From Carposina sasakii (Eukaryota > Arthropoda > Insecta > Lepidoptera > Carposinidae), in contig CP053167.1 of the NCBI GenBank assembly GCA_014607495.2, positions 8,866,001 through 8,930,000 of the forward strand: a DNA stretch of 64,000 nt, read 5' to 3'. Below the pieces are notes generated by a model. It made no database searches. It worked only from the letters and a program-made list of their open reading frames with translations, and was not told the DNA's origin. Position numbers and translations under genes: made by a program. Positions 11,631 through 23,527 of this stretch are shown here, piece by piece (position 1 is the first letter of the stretch; the number at the start of each line of letters is the position of its first letter).

Positions 11631-14174
11631 TAAATAGCTTAGAAGATTGACAGTTTTTTTATATGCTCTTTGTTAGTTACCGTGCATCCACACTGTAGCA
11701 GCAACACATACTGCAACTTTTGTGTCTATGATTGTTCTTGAACGCGTCCATAAAGGTACTAAGGATATTGCGGCGGCATCATTTGTTGATAATAAATAAC
11801 TTTTTGTTATCGGATGTTGTTTAAAAACTTTTGGAAACTTTGATCGACAAAAAGTAACTGCGGTGTGGATGTACGTTTACGGTCTGACAAGACGTTAGTA
11901 CCTAGTATACTGCCTAATGTGGGGTCAGCCTTAGGGGCGGAATGCCCGCTATAAGATAAGATAATCGAATCATTTTAATCGCCACAAGCAACTTTTGCAA
12001 ATAAATTATGGGTACATCTACTTCTTCCTCTTCCTTCTGCCCTGTTCCCATGCCACTCGGGGTTTACAAGCTGCTTACAACATCTACTTCAAACTTTTTT
12101 ATATAACTCAATATCTAACCTAGCTCATCGTCCTCGTCTGTTTGCCATAGAGCTACTGCTGAACATACCTTTCCAATGACTCTTAATATGTGGACATTGA
12201 TGTAAAAACTTACTTGAAATTGTTTTGAATTGGCACCTTTAAAGAACCGAAAAAAAGACAGAAGGTTCCCAAAATATAATCTGTGTATTTTTCATTAGAA
12301 ATATTATGAAAAATTCTGGTTTTCTTCCCAAAAAATATAAGGCCTCCGCGAGCAATAAGGAAAGATTTTAACTAAATTAAGCTGAACACTCCCAGTTCCC
12401 GCTTTATTTTAAGTTAGTAGTGGATTTGAGAAGAGCCACGGAGTAGGTACAGTTTAGAGACAGCACAAGCCTAGATCCTTAGACAAAGTAAAATTATTCC
12501 TCGATTGAATCGATAATGGTTCCTGATCAACACGTTTGCCGCGACCTTCTTTTTCGCGCGTTTGTGCAATCATAGGTACCTAGGTATAAATTCTTGTGGA
12601 ATATTTAAAAGGTTCATTCCCAAATTATATTTCACATTAGGTTTAAAAATTCACATAATTACCGTATTAATTGCGTTATTTTAGATTAATTTAACTTTCT
12701 TTTAATGGGATTGCAGATCACAAAGAGGTATTAGTTATTTGGAAGTAGGTATTAGGTAGGGCATGCAATTTTTTTACAAGTTGAAAGTACATTTCTTCAT
12801 ATAATAGAATAAAAGTATTTAAGTCAAAATCACGTTATACATATTATTTAGAAAAACCTACGTACGAATATATTCTATTATTTTACTCTATCCCATCTCA
12901 AGGCAACATTATTTTTCTCATAAAATGTCTTCGTCGGACGCGAAGTTTTATGAGGCTGCATCCTAATTTTATTATACTATGCCGGGTGATATTGCATTTT
13001 AAATCTGCGCAGATAAGCAAAATAGTTTTATCAGAAAAATATATTAATCCTCTCCTGCAAACCTACTTACTTTACGGATATTAAAACGATGATTTAGCTA
13101 TTATTGTTTAATGCTTTTTTTATATAGGAGTTCAAAATATAGTATCGGTAGGCTCCCCATACGTGGGAATTAATAGGTTATCTAGTGAAAAGAGGGTGTA
13201 TGAATTGCACAGTTCTGCCCAACCTCTTTGGGGTATAACGACGTGACTATTATATGTATGTATGTATGTAACTATTCGTTGCGTTAATATTCTATTTCCT
13301 AGCGGGATAGCTGAGGCTATGGTTGCGCCCTATTAGCAAGTAATCAACCCAAGAGGCTCCAATCTGTTGTAGCTGGGATTAAAGTGGTTCGGTCAGGTAT
13401 AGGTATATAAATATTTAGTTGTCTAATCTCATATAGTAATGCATACCATTCTAAGCAAATAGAATAGCTTGAATGCGATTTTTGTGTATGTAAGGAAAAA
13501 AGGAAAATGATAGGTACGAGTATGTCACCTACATACGATACTTATGATTTAAATAATGGTATGTAAAAAAATGAGTTACCCATGCAATATTTTTTTGTTT
13601 CATTGTGATTTGAAAACAGCCTGAATATTTTTTCTAGTATCGAAATTGCGTGCTTCGACCAAAAACAAGTTTTGAAAAGTCTGAATATTTCAGAATCTTC
13701 CTGTGTTTCTGTGATTTTTGCTTCAGAATCATAGTCTGAAGGCAAAATATCAATATTTTTCTAGCCGTCACTTAGATCCTGTAGATCAAGTTTTGTACCG
13801 TGTATACCAACTCTGTAATATCCTAACCGCTAACACAAACTTCCATACTATCCCGGCTAAAAATTACAAAGTTTACAAGCTAAACTTCTGCGGCACTAAA
13901 AACTCGAACAGCCATTTCCGACACCAAAGTAGCGTGCATTTCGTGTATGTATGCTGAAAAGTTGCACAAAGATCCCTACTTAGTCTCCGGGGACGTCTTT
14001 CTCATGCAAATTCCGATGCACCTGGCACATGATTTGCAAGGGAAACGCATTCTCTTATTTTTATTTCCCGATGCTATGCAAAGCTTCGTTCTCTGTTTGG
14101 AGTAAGTTAGAAATGTTAGAATCATCTACTAAGATGGAAATAATGTAGAACTAAATTTCAGTACAGAAATAAGT
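11631..14174. other. Long intergenic stretch, no gene seen
   Basis: About 2.5 kb without supported genes. A short RTE-type 3' tail (CCTCTTTGGGGTATAACGAC, then (TATG)n) is at about 13190-13270 on the plus strand. Other small open frames, for example 13542-13957, show no recognised family. The rest is unassigned AT-rich sequence. Confidence 0.4.
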
Positions 14175-14445
14175 ATTTCCACATTGGGGTTGACAGAACT
14201 GCAGGAACACGAAGGAGATCATCGGCCACGTTTAGCATAGCGGAGACAGATGTCAATCATCAGTGACTATTTGGTAATAAATCGATTGAGATAATGCCCG
14301 AGTTCCTTAGATGCGTCTTACGACATGCACGGAAGGAGATGCAGCTGATGTACTGAAGCCCCGCAGCACAGGATAGGTGTACAATTTGTATACTATTAAA
14401 CGTGGAATGCATCTCCTTTCGTGCATGTCGTAAGAGCCGACAGCT
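14175..14445. repeat. Two R1 copies facing each other
   Basis: A plus-strand R1 copy at about 14175-14365 runs through GGAAGGAGATGCAGCTGATG to GAAGCCCCGCAGCAC. A minus-strand fragment (ATGCATCTCCTTTCGTGCAT, CGTAAGAG) follows at about 14398-14445. The head-to-head pair could fold back on itself. Confidence 0.65.
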
Positions 14446-14574
14446 ATTAAATGACGTTCCGATTTGGCTGGAGCCGACCACCCGATCACGACCAAATAAT
14501 TATTATTAATACTGGTTGGACGTGGTGGGTTCGCCAGCGCATCTGACAAGCCGACCGTCCGAATCACTATTTCA

Positions 14575-14845
14575 TTCGTCTATTTCACAGCGACACAGTC
14601 TACTACTAGACGTAGGCCTCCCCCAGGGCACGCCACAAGGGTACCGCCAAGTTGGGGTTTCAGCCCACAGTCACCACGCTGGGCAGGTAGATTGGTGACC
14701 GCAGTATGACTTTCGGACTATTTTGTCACCACAAGAGGCACTGCTGGTCTGCTGCCCACCTCCCGGAAACCCTCAATAGCGTCTTACGATACCCACAGGC
14801 AGGCATGGGGTGGTACAAAGTCTACTCTGCCGACACGGTACTAGT
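14575..14845 (+). repeat. Interspersed repeat family R2, copy 3
   Basis: The copy contains GACGTAGGCCTCCCCCAGGG, CACAGTCACCACGCTGGG, GTCTGCTGCCCACCTCCCG and GATACCCACAGGCAGGCATG in the same order as the 32.6-kb copy. No coding potential is seen. Confidence 0.75.
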
Positions 14846-15734
14846 AGGTAGGTATGTACTTCTAAACAGTGGTTACCTACTAATAAATTACAGGCACATA
14901 AACTGGGTCACCCTGGACTACAATCGAGCCCTGTCTATTACATCTTCATATGAAAGAAGTACGCCCTTCAAATAACTCATACCGCCCGCCTACGTACGAG
15001 TACAAGTTTATTGGGTTTTATCACAGGGTTTTTGTTTGCTATAGGGTTTTATTTAGTCAGGTTTTACTTCGCTCCATTGTTTTAATAACAAATAATTTAG
15101 TAATTATTAGGCAAAGGGATTGTGATAAAATTATATAGAAAACGATGCTAAACAACTTTTTAAATTCATCACACAGCTAGCCAACGAATGTGACTACGAG
15201 TAGTACCTGAAAATTTATAATTTAAGATAATCATTGTAGATAAGAAGAATTAGAATACCATTAACGTGATGCAAAACTTTTATCAATATTTTAAAGACTT
15301 AAAATAAATAAACCGATGTACGTAAAACATCGTTCATTTAATTAAGAAGAAATTCCGTGATCTGTTTTTTATACAACATGCACTAGAAACTTATCTGTAT
15401 TAGAATTCCATTGTGATTTGAGTTATTGCTCTTCACTGCCTCTAACAAAATAATCCTGCTTCAAGCGTCTAACTAACTCATGCTTCATGGTTCCTAAGTA
15501 AGTAGCATTCTATTTTAGCTTACATAATACATAATATAACAGCAGGTGCACTGTTACTATAAAAATATGTAACTTAAGCCAATATCCGATGTCGGAAGTG
15601 AGTTCTGGTAGAGCAATCTAGTGAGTAAATATGTAAAATGTGTTGCTATTTATGGTCTACGATACGATATCGTTACGACTGTGTTAAATAGCTAAACCTG
15701 AGAGCTAAACGGTAGTATGCGTCTAGGGGACAGA
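14846..15734. other. Intergenic, no gene seen
   Basis: No family, exon or defined repeat was recognised. The short open frames at 14706-15138 run out of the R2 copy into random sequence. Confidence 0.35.
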
Positions 15735-15810
15735 CGTAAATGATTAATGGCAAGTCATTAGTCGAGTCTTACGACATGCACAGAAGGAGATGCAGCTGCT
15801 GTATTGTAGT
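15735..15810 (+). repeat. R1 copy split by the BEL element (left part)
   Basis: The R1 blocks GAGTCTTACGACATGCAC and AGAAGGAGATGCAGCTGCTG lead up to GTATTGTAGT, where the BEL 5' LTR begins. The repeat resumes after the 3' LTR at 20117 with GTAGTCAAGCCCCG, matching the R1 3' end. The insertion therefore split an existing R1 copy. Confidence 0.7.
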
Positions 15811-16024
15811 TGTTGAAGATTAAAACCTCTTGCGAGCGCGGAACTCATCGCAACCTTGTTCGTCAATTTAAATAGTGACGCGTCTGTCATTCATTGTTAA
15901 AATTATTGATTTTTCTCTTGGTTTTACTGTACTTACTATCCGATTATTACTTAGTAATTATTACATTTTTACCTATTAGAAATATAGTATTTTATTTCCG
16001 CTACGCCTGGGAGACTCCTCAACA
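15811..16024 (+). repeat. BEL 5' LTR
   Basis: This 214-bp direct repeat has TG...CA ends and is identical by eye to 19903-20116. It is followed at once by TGG, the usual start of a tRNA primer site. Confidence 0.92.
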
Positions 16025-16579
16025 TGGTCCTATCGTAGTCGGATTATTTTATTCGTCATACTTGGAGATTATTGGTGGATAAATTATAAGAAGATTATTC
16101 CGCAAGTTACCAGTACAAGAGGTGTGAGCATCGTACTTGAGTTGGATTGTTGGAACCGAAGACAGGGTTTTGCCTTCATTTATTCTTATTTACCCATCAC
16201 TCTCAGGTAGTAGTAATTATTAGGTATAATATTAATAATCGGTTAGTATTATTTTAATATCTTAACGACAATTTATTAAGTCAACCTATTCTTGTGCCTA
16301 AGTTATGTCAGATTGCAAATTCACATTAATTATAATTTGTATTAGTTAATTCTATACTAAATAATTAGTATTATAGGTAGTGAGCCTTTTTAATAAACTA
16401 TTTTATTCTACAAATTGTGAAGTTTGTTAATCATTATAATTCGACAACTAAACTTGAGGTGTTTAATTAAACAAGAAGTTTAAGATATAGTTAACTAACC
16501 ATTTATATATTTTACGTATAATAGGTATTTCAATTTGTGTTGTATAATTTTCAGTTGGACATATCACTGGGCTCTCAAA

Positions 16580-18586
16580 ATGTCGGTTGAAAAGGAGCTA
16601 ATTAGGAAGCGAGGTAGCTATAAAGGTCGACTGACTCTCTTCGCGAATTATGTGAGTAAAATTCAAATTGATTCACTTACTACTGTTGAAGCCAATGAGT
16701 TGCAATTACGAATTAATAAGATGGATAGCATCTATAATAGTTTCGATGAGATACAGTTACAATTAGAATGTTTAACTGAATCCATTGATTCGTCTTTGCT
16801 TGAACGTGATGAGTTCGAGTGTCAGTTCTATGCTACCATGTCTAAGGCAAAGGAGATTTTAGATTGTTTTAATAAAAAGCAAGATGACTACGTAAGCGCA
16901 CGCGAGTCTAGGGCTAATAACAATCAGCTGATTAAACTTCCTGTTATCCAGTTGCCAAAATTTAGTGGTGCATATGATAATTGGCTAGAATTTCATGACA
17001 CGTTCCTTAGTCTCATTCATTCTAACAATGACATTGATAACGTAAACAAGTTTCATTACTTGAGATCGTCGTTAGAGGGTTCAGCAGCAGTTGTCATTCA
17101 GTCGATTGAGTTCTCTTCTCAAAACTATGAGATTGCATGGAGCCTTCTATGTGAGCGATATGATAATAAACGGTTGTTATTGCAAAATCATGTCTCAGCA
17201 ATCTTTAGCATTGACTCTATTACTAGGGAATCTTCAGTCGCATTGAAACGTATGATCGATGAATTAAATAAGAACTTGCGAGCTCTAGGATCTCTTGGTG
17301 AACCCGTCACTTACTGGGATACGCTTCTTATTTATATCGTTTCCCATAAATTAGACGCTAAGTCATTTCGTGAATGGGAAGAGTGCAAAGGTCGCTTAGG
17401 TAAAGATAAGCCGATAACTTTAGATGTGTTTTTGACATTTTTGCGAAACCGTGCCGATTTATTAGAAACTTTGGAATTGTCTACAGATAACACTGCTGGT
17501 CGGGTAAACACAGGTAGTAAATATACTGCTAAGTTGAAGGCCATGGTAGTACAAGACACGAAACATAATGTAAGCGCGGTTGTAACATGTCCTAAGTGCA
17601 GCGGAGATCATCACTTAAATAGTTGTTCGCAGTTTTTCTCGCTAAGTACTATTGCTCGATTAGAATTATTGCCGAGTCTTAAGGTGTGCTATAATTGTCT
17701 ACGCAGAGGACATTACGCGAATCGTTGTAAGAAACCTGGGTGCAAGTCTTGCAAACGTAAGCATCACACTCTTGTTCATATGAAAGATTTTAGACATAGG
17801 CTGAGTAGTGACAGCGCGACCTGCCGCTACGACGAGAGTAATAAATCGATCCCCGTGGTTAATCAACCAGCGTTTAAGTCCAATGTAGCTTCGCATTCTA
17901 GCAAAAGTGAGTCTTCACCAGTTACAATACCGACTTTATCAGCACGTGTAGAGTCAGATCTTCAGCCAGCACAAGATGTTTTACTTTCGACTGTCTTAGT
18001 TAAAGTCTACGATACTAATAATCGCGAACACGTAGTACGCGGAGTTCTCGACACCGGAAGTACATCATGCTTAATGACGGAGAGTTTGTGTAAAAAACTG
18101 AATTTACCTATTACTAGTGTAAATAAGTCTGTACAGGGTATTAACAACTCGTCGACTCAAGTAGGTAAAATGTGTCAATTACCTATTAAGTCTTTAAATG
18201 ACACTTTTTCGACGAGTATTAATTGTTTTGTTATACCGTTTATTACGGGTGATGCTCCGTCTCGTAAAATAGATTTATCTAATATAAATATTCCGTATGA
18301 CATTTGCTTAGCCGATCCTTACTTCTATCAACCTGCAGCAATAGATTTAATTTTAGGTGCTGACTTATTTTGGGATGTGTTAGTGGGATCACAAGTTATT
18401 AAGCTAGGTAGTGAGCAGCCGGTACTCTGTGAAACTCGCTTTGGTTGGTTAGTTTCAGGTCGAATATATAGCGGCCATGTACCGTCGCCTACCATTAAAT
18501 GTCACTTCGGCTCAGTATACCCAGGTATACATCTCAATACGAAATGTTCTAGAGACGACATTCAATCCCAGTTAGCAGAGTTCTGA
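16580..18586 (+). CDS. BEL Gag-protease polyprotein, truncated
   Basis: From ATG 16580 (MSVEKELIRKRG) the frame gives 668 residues. The first two thirds resemble the Gag-like region of BEL/Pao polyproteins, with KLPVIQLPKFSG before the conserved FHDTF segment. Two zinc-finger-like clusters follow: CPKCSGDHHLNSC and the knuckle CYNCLRRGHYANRC. An aspartic protease centre LDTGSTSCLM comes next, then LILGADLFWDVL and RFGWLVSG, both typical of the BEL protease-to-RT linker. The frame ends at TGA 18584-18586 directly after QLAEF, where the family normally has a tryptophan, and the sequence beyond is out of frame. The protein would assemble and bind RNA but lacks the polymerase. The frame can be extended upstream to a non-ATG codon; I prefer the ATG. 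Confidence 0.88.
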   Translation: MSVEKELIRKRGSYKGRLTLFANYVSKIQIDSLTTVEANELQLRINKMDSIYNSFDEIQLQLECLTESIDSSLLERDEFECQFYATMSKAKEILDCFNKKQDDYVSARESRANNNQLIKLPVIQLPKFSGAYDNWLEFHDTFLSLIHSNNDIDNVNKFHYLRSSLEGSAAVVIQSIEFSSQNYEIAWSLLCERYDNKRLLLQNHVSAIFSIDSITRESSVALKRMIDELNKNLRALGSLGEPVTYWDTLLIYIVSHKLDAKSFREWEECKGRLGKDKPITLDVFLTFLRNRADLLETLELSTDNTAGRVNTGSKYTAKLKAMVVQDTKHNVSAVVTCPKCSGDHHLNSCSQFFSLSTIARLELLPSLKVCYNCLRRGHYANRCKKPGCKSCKRKHHTLVHMKDFRHRLSSDSATCRYDESNKSIPVVNQPAFKSNVASHSSKSESSPVTIPTLSARVESDLQPAQDVLLSTVLVKVYDTNNREHVVRGVLDTGSTSCLMTESLCKKLNLPITSVNKSVQGINNSSTQVGKMCQLPIKSLNDTFSTSINCFVIPFITGDAPSRKIDLSNINIPYDICLADPYFYQPAAIDLILGADLFWDVLVGSQVIKLGSEQPVLCETRFGWLVSGRIYSGHVPSPTIKCHFGSVYPGIHLNTKCSRDDIQSQLAEF

Positions 18587-19876
18587 CATTTGATAATATT
18601 AATATTAAGTCGTCTTATTACTCAATCGAGGAAAGGCAATGGGAGGAACATTTTGTTTATAATACCTACTATGCGTTTAGCCAATGATCATGTTTGTGTA
18701 CGGCTTTCTTTAAAATAGAAGGAAAGCATTTAAGTCATTTTAGGTGCAAACAATGACACATTGATAAATTTAGATCATTTTAAATTTCTTACGGCTTACG
18801 TGAGCCATTGCTTACGTCTTACGTTTTGTAAATAGATGTCGTAGACAAGTGACTACGTCGTATCTCAGTAATGACGAATTAAAGCAATCATTAATAGTTA
18901 TTTGTAAGAAAGTTCAACTACGTTACAGTTATGTTATTAAATAATTAAAACTTGCCAAAAAGCTAGTTATTAACATTTCATGTTTTATTAGATAATTATA
19001 AATGTATGCGTATCAGTGGTCGTCTATTTAATTCTGATTTTATGTACGAAATCGTTATTCAATTATCATACAGTCCACTCATAGTTTTACAAACCTTTTA
19101 TTTCAGTACGTACATAAGAGACTACTGCACGCACCTCCTCAGCTATTGTTAGCAATCATCAAAGAATCGTACTGGCCAATAGGTGGTAAGAATTTGGCAA
19201 AATCTTGTTATCGTCAATGTGTAGGTACTATGTATGTTATTGCAATTCATGGGCTGAAACCTTAGCAAATGAACAAACGCGATTTCATTTTATCCCTGCG
19301 TGTTCACCACACTTCGGTGGTATTTGGGAGGCCGGTGTATAGTCCACAAAGTACCATTTAACAAGAGTGTTGGGAAATTGTAACCTTACGTATGATGAGC
19401 TTAATACTACCCTCATCAAGATTGAAGCGTTGTTGAATTCTCGCCCACTCACACCTTTGTCAGCACACCCAGACGATTTTTCGCCTATCACCCCTGGACA
19501 TTTTCTCGTTGGACGCCCTTTAACTTCGCTACCGGTGCAAGATTTGCAGGATCATAGTTACCAGCATCTCTCTCGATTTAACCGGATTGAGCAGCTTCGT
19601 CAGCATTTCTGGGCTCGGTGGAGTAAAGAATATATTGCAGAACTCCAGCACAGAGTCAAATGGCGATTCAATCATGACTCCCTTCAAGTAAATACGCTCG
19701 TTGTTCTGAAGGAGGACAATCTTCCTCCTTTGAAGTGGAGACTGGGCCGAATCGTTACTGTTTATCCTAGTGCTGATGGCGTGTCCCGTGTGGCAGATGT
19801 CAAGACGGCGACGGGAATTGTTCGAAGAGCGTTTAGCAAGATTTGTCCGCTCCCCGTTATCAACGAGATTGTTTGA
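18587..19876 (+). pseudogene. BEL pol remnant: integrase ends without the core
   Basis: Only scraps of pol remain. At about 19122-19215 one frame reads LLHAPPQLLLAIIKESYWP, the zinc-binding (H2C2) N-terminus of BEL integrase. From about 19268 another frame reads FIPACSPHFGGIWEAGV, then a TAG stop at 19340-19342 in place of a conserved lysine. The frame continues to TGA at 19876 with LLNSRPLTPLS, ITPGHFLVGRPL, a WSKEY segment and PPLKWRLGRI, which is the C-terminal integrase domain. The catalytic D,D core is deleted between the two parts. The 535 bp before 19122 are too short for RT plus RNase H, and no YxDD box was found. This copy cannot move on its own. Confidence 0.85.
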
Positions 19877-19902
19877 AAGGCTGGCTTTCAACCCCGGGGG
19901 TA

Positions 19903-20116
19903 TGTTGAAGATTAAAACCTCTTGCGAGCGCGGAACTCATCGCAACCTTGTTCGTCAATTTAAATAGTGACGCGTCTGTCATTCATTGTTAAAATTATTG
20001 ATTTTTCTCTTGGTTTTACTGTACTTACTATCCGATTATTACTTAGTAATTATTACATTTTTACCTATTAGAAATATAGTATTTTATTTCCGCTACGCCT
20101 GGGAGACTCCTCAACA
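19903..20116 (+). repeat. BEL 3' LTR
   Basis: This is the second 214-bp LTR copy, with no difference from the 5' copy seen by eye. It is preceded by the G-rich tract CCCCGGGGG and followed by the GTAGT target duplication and the remaining R1 sequence. Confidence 0.92.
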
Positions 20117-20149
20117 GTAGTCAAGCCCCGAATCACATTTTATATTTGC

Positions 20150-20867
20150 AATTTTGTTGTTTCGTAAAGGAATCCTCTATTTGCTCACACTGTGCCCAAC
20201 AATATCTCCGAAAAGGATTGTTGACGTGACCGAAATAGACACGAGGACATTTTTAGCACTTTACTAGCTTCGATAAGTTCTATTGTTGAATTAAATGAGA
20301 ATTGCCACGAGTAGAGGTACAAGAGTCGTATCCACGTCGTCGCCGCCGTGCCTTAATGTTCACTGACGATTTTCAGCATTTAGGCTCATAATTTACACCG
20401 CCGCGGAATGGAACGGAAGCGAATTTTTGCAACGAAATCGTATATAGCATCATGAACTTTATATCATCAGCGTCAATTTCCAAATTCCGTTACGTCAAAT
20501 CATCGGAGAGTTCTCAAAGTCAAAGTTTCTTTATTAGTAAACATAGGTGTGTACATAATGTAGATGTTACATGGGCATAATAATATGAATCACTATGTTC
20601 TGCCTACAATTGGCTCGAGAATGCGCGAGGATTCCGCGGAAGACGCGCGACTTTTTTTTAAGCTCGTAGTTAGTTTGTTTGTTAAACACTTGACATAAAG
20701 TTCATTATGCGATGTACAAAAACTTCCATTCCGTTCCATTCCGCGGCGCGTCTATCATAAAAAAACATTATAGTGCACTACTTAACCCCTTGTGCTCATT
20801 CCCATTATTTTTTATATTTACCGGAACAGATTGAAAGTACAATAATCTCATAGCTCGCTTCCTATCT
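20150..20867. other. Intergenic, no gene seen
   Basis: No gene is supported. A block near 20516-20560 (CAAAGTCAAAGTTTCTTTAT) looks like a retroposon end. GCCGCGGAATGGAACGGAAG near 20399 pairs loosely with TTCCGTTCCATTCCGCGGCG near 20728, suggesting an old palindromic element of about 350 bp with decayed arms. Confidence 0.4.
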
Positions 20868-21380
20868 ATATAGGTACATATAATAAAAATGTAACGGATC
20901 GCTGTCTGTACATGGAAGATATATAAGAAAAAATATTATAGAATACCTTTATCGACGCAATAGTAACTCATAACAATAATTTTTGGAATTTTTGTCTGTT
21001 TGTCGGTTTGTCTGTTTGTCTGTGCGTTTGTACACGCTAATCTCAGAAACGGCTGAACCGATTTCGATGCAGTTTTCAGGAATATATTGTGACAGGTCCC
21101 ACTTAAAATATAGGCTACTTTTTATCCCGGGAAAATGTTTTTATCCCGGATAATTTTGATATTGTTTTTTTTCTGTAGTCCACGCGGACGGAGTCGCGGG
21201 TGTCCACTAGTTTATAATAAAACTAGCTGTTGCCCGCGACTCCGCTCGCGCAGACGTCGCTTATGGCGTGGAAGGAGTATGAAAAATAATTTACGACCTA
21301 TTCTCAGACCTACCGAGAATATACATATAAAATTTCATAAAAATCGGTCAAGCCGTTTCGGCGGAGTTTGATAACACCAC
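20868..21380. repeat. Family H repeat pair, head to head
   Basis: The first copy (20868-21215, plus) runs from AACGGATCGCTGTCTGTACA through CAGAAACGGCTGAACCGATT to CCACGCGGACGGAGTCGCGG. The second (about 21222-21380, minus, another subfamily) starts AACTAGCTGTTGCCCGCGAC and includes AATCGGTCAAGCCGTTTCGG. Family H is common here; other copies are at 22430, 23965, 39345, 52540, 55432 and 56372. I remember it as ubiquitous in Lepidoptera but cannot name it. Confidence 0.65.
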
Positions 21381-22429
21381 GACACAGGAATTTTATCGTA
21401 TTTGAAGATAAACGATTTGGAACTTGTTACTCAAATCTATTACACTGTCCGGATCTTTCAGGCATTCCGCGACTTCCAATGTAACACAGAGCGCAGTATT
21501 AACAGATCACAAGCTAATACAGCCATAGACAGTTATGGCCAACTACTCGGTATCATTTGTTTACGTTTATGCCTAACAAAAAACACGCAGTCTCCGTTTC
21601 TTTGAATAACCCCTATGCCTGATCGATCACAAAACTAATATTTTTTATACACGCCATCATCCATAGGAACTATTTGGTGAAACGCACCCTACCTTTTCCT
21701 AAATAACATTACCACAAGAACGTGCCATTTGTGAATACATTTAGATACGTTCGCTCTCATCACTAAAGCTACCTGCAGACTATGTTTTAATGTGAACGAA
21801 GGAAAGCTTTATTTGAGTCAGAAACATAATAAAAATCTACGTTAGTGAAAAACCCTCTGTAATTGAGTGAGAATTGAGAGTGTTTAATTTAAATAAATGT
21901 TTAAACATCTGTCAAGTGACAATTTTATTCAGTAGATCAGTGGAGCAGGAGAAAATCAGGACCACTATGCGGCCCCCATTACGCTCTGTTTGCTGAAGCT
22001 TCAATAGTCTATGAGAAACTTTATACCCGCTCGTTTTCTTTCGTCCGAACCGGTAACAGCTGTCTTCATTATTTCTTTCCCGGAGACCTTAGACCCTCGT
22101 ACCTTGTGCGGAATGCTGGCGGTTTTATCTTAACTGTCTTTAAATGACCTTGGCTATTTTGCAAGGTTATTGAAGCTGATGCCACGACGATTTGTGATCT
22201 TTCATGAGGAATTTCAGCAGGTCCGTTAAGTTACCTTAAACTATAGGATCACAAACCGGTTATTCTTAATTAAAATTGCCTCCCAATAGTCTAACTAAAC
22301 TGTCCACTATTTTCTATTAACAGTTTTAAGTGCATGATATACTCGTAAGTACCTATAAACTACCAATAACAAAAGCTTCATTCTTCTTTAAATTTTTTAA
22401 TAATCCTATCCTACTTCCTACTAATAATG
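21381..22429. other. Intergenic, no gene seen
   Basis: The short frames at 21402-21605 and 22330-22527 have no recognisable family. No defined repeat ends were seen until the family H copy begins near 22430. Confidence 0.35.
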
Positions 22430-22560
22430 TTGTAAGTATGGATGGACGTTTGTTACTCGTTCACGTAAAAACGGCTAGAGCGATTTTGATAAAATTTGGT
22501 ATGGAGTTAGCTGACACCCTGGATTAACACATAGGCAACTTTTTATCCCGGGAAAATATT
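22430..22560 (+). repeat. Family H repeat fragment
   Basis: AAGTATGGATGGACGTTTGT, CGTAAAAACGGCTAGAGCG, AAATTTGGTATGGAGTTAGC and TTTTTATCCCGGGAAAATAT occur in the same order as in the 55.4-kb copy. Confidence 0.6.
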
Positions 22561-22696
22561 TATAAATATTTATATATATTTTATATTTATAACTCCTGTT
22601 TGTTCTCGCTTAATATTTACCTGACTAAATAAATTGGTTTGGTGATCAACATTTTTAGGGAAAATATACTTTCCTTTGCTATCTTTATAAATTCAC

Positions 22697-22732
22697 TATA
22701 GGTGCGCCCACCACCCTCCACTGACCCTCCTT
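22697..22732 (+). repeat. Family T end fragment
   Basis: CACTATAGGTGCGCCCACCA plus CCCTCCACTGACCCTCC match the left end of copy A at 22, with a short internal deletion. Only about 36 bp are present. Confidence 0.5.
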
Positions 22733-23235
22733 ATAAATCTTAAAATTATGCGCTCACTTGTAAAGAGATTAGATCTCTTTATTCTTTATATCTATAACAT
22801 TAAAAAATATAAGCAGATAGAAACGAAATCATGACTTTTTCTTGATATTTTTTACACTACATTTTTTGTGAAAATGTCAGACCTTTTACACCTTGAACTA
22901 GACTTTGTGTACTTTGCTAAGAGTCTTACATAATTACTTTTAAAAAATAAGAAGTGTAAAATAATACGAAGATATTTAATACTTAAGTTCAAAAGAAAAA
23001 TGTGTTTCTGATACTACAGGATAAAATCATGATATATTCACCCTTTGACAGAGTAAATACCACAAATATATTTAGAAAAAAAGCCAAAAGCAATCATTCT
23101 CCCCAGGCGAGAGAATAAATATGTAGAATAAAACGAAAAAACCTAATTTAGATACGCCACTGTGCGACGACTCATTTGCCTAACGCGAACGAAAAAAATG
23201 AGCACATTTTAAAAAAACGTGCCTCTCATGGAAAA

Positions 23236-23527
23236 CATATAAAAGAGGAGGTGGGACTATAAACTGAGTCGTGTGGCAATCGTGAGGCCATGACGTCATG
23301 ATAGGGGCGAAGCTTCAGTGCCAATCTGTGTAACGCAATAGCTGTAACCACACGCTTATGCAAGTAGTTTGGCTAGTCACTACAAGGTGGTCTCTATGTA
23401 AATGGGCAGGGCTACAGTGTTAGGATGCTCCTCTCGTGCCATGCTTCAACCCGCTCAGCGGCACACTATTTTTGTATGAAAATATACTTAGCCGCTGCTC
23501 CTATTTTATTTCTACTCCATGTGCCTT
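23236..23527 (+). repeat. Non-coding repeat M, copy 1
   Basis: The block AAAGAGGAGGTGGGACTATA...CATGACGTCATGATAGGGGC...CACTATTTTTGTATGAAAAT recurs in the same orientation at 41127-41490. Its ends, GAGGAG and CTCCT, are weakly inverted, so a MITE is possible. It has no coding content. Confidence 0.6.

Larger units (their letters stand above)
15806..20121 (+). mobile_element. BEL/Pao LTR retrotransposon, internally deleted
   Basis: The element itself is 15811-20116 (4306 bp), flanked by a 5-bp target duplication GTAGT at 15806-15810 and 20117-20121. The 5' LTR (15811-16024) and 3' LTR (19903-20116) are each 214 bp, begin TGTTGAAG, end CTCAACA and look identical base for base. A primer-binding-site-like TGGTCCTATCG follows the 5' LTR directly. 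A G-rich polypurine-like CCCCGGGGGTA precedes the 3' LTR. The gag-protease frame is long and open, but reverse transcriptase, RNase H and the integrase core are missing. Full BEL elements are usually longer (about 6-7 kb, from general knowledge). This is a defective copy that nevertheless inserted recently. Confidence 0.92.

Noticed and set aside
16535..16579. BEL Gag start at 16535
   Set aside because: The codon there is TTG; ATG 16580 is preferred.
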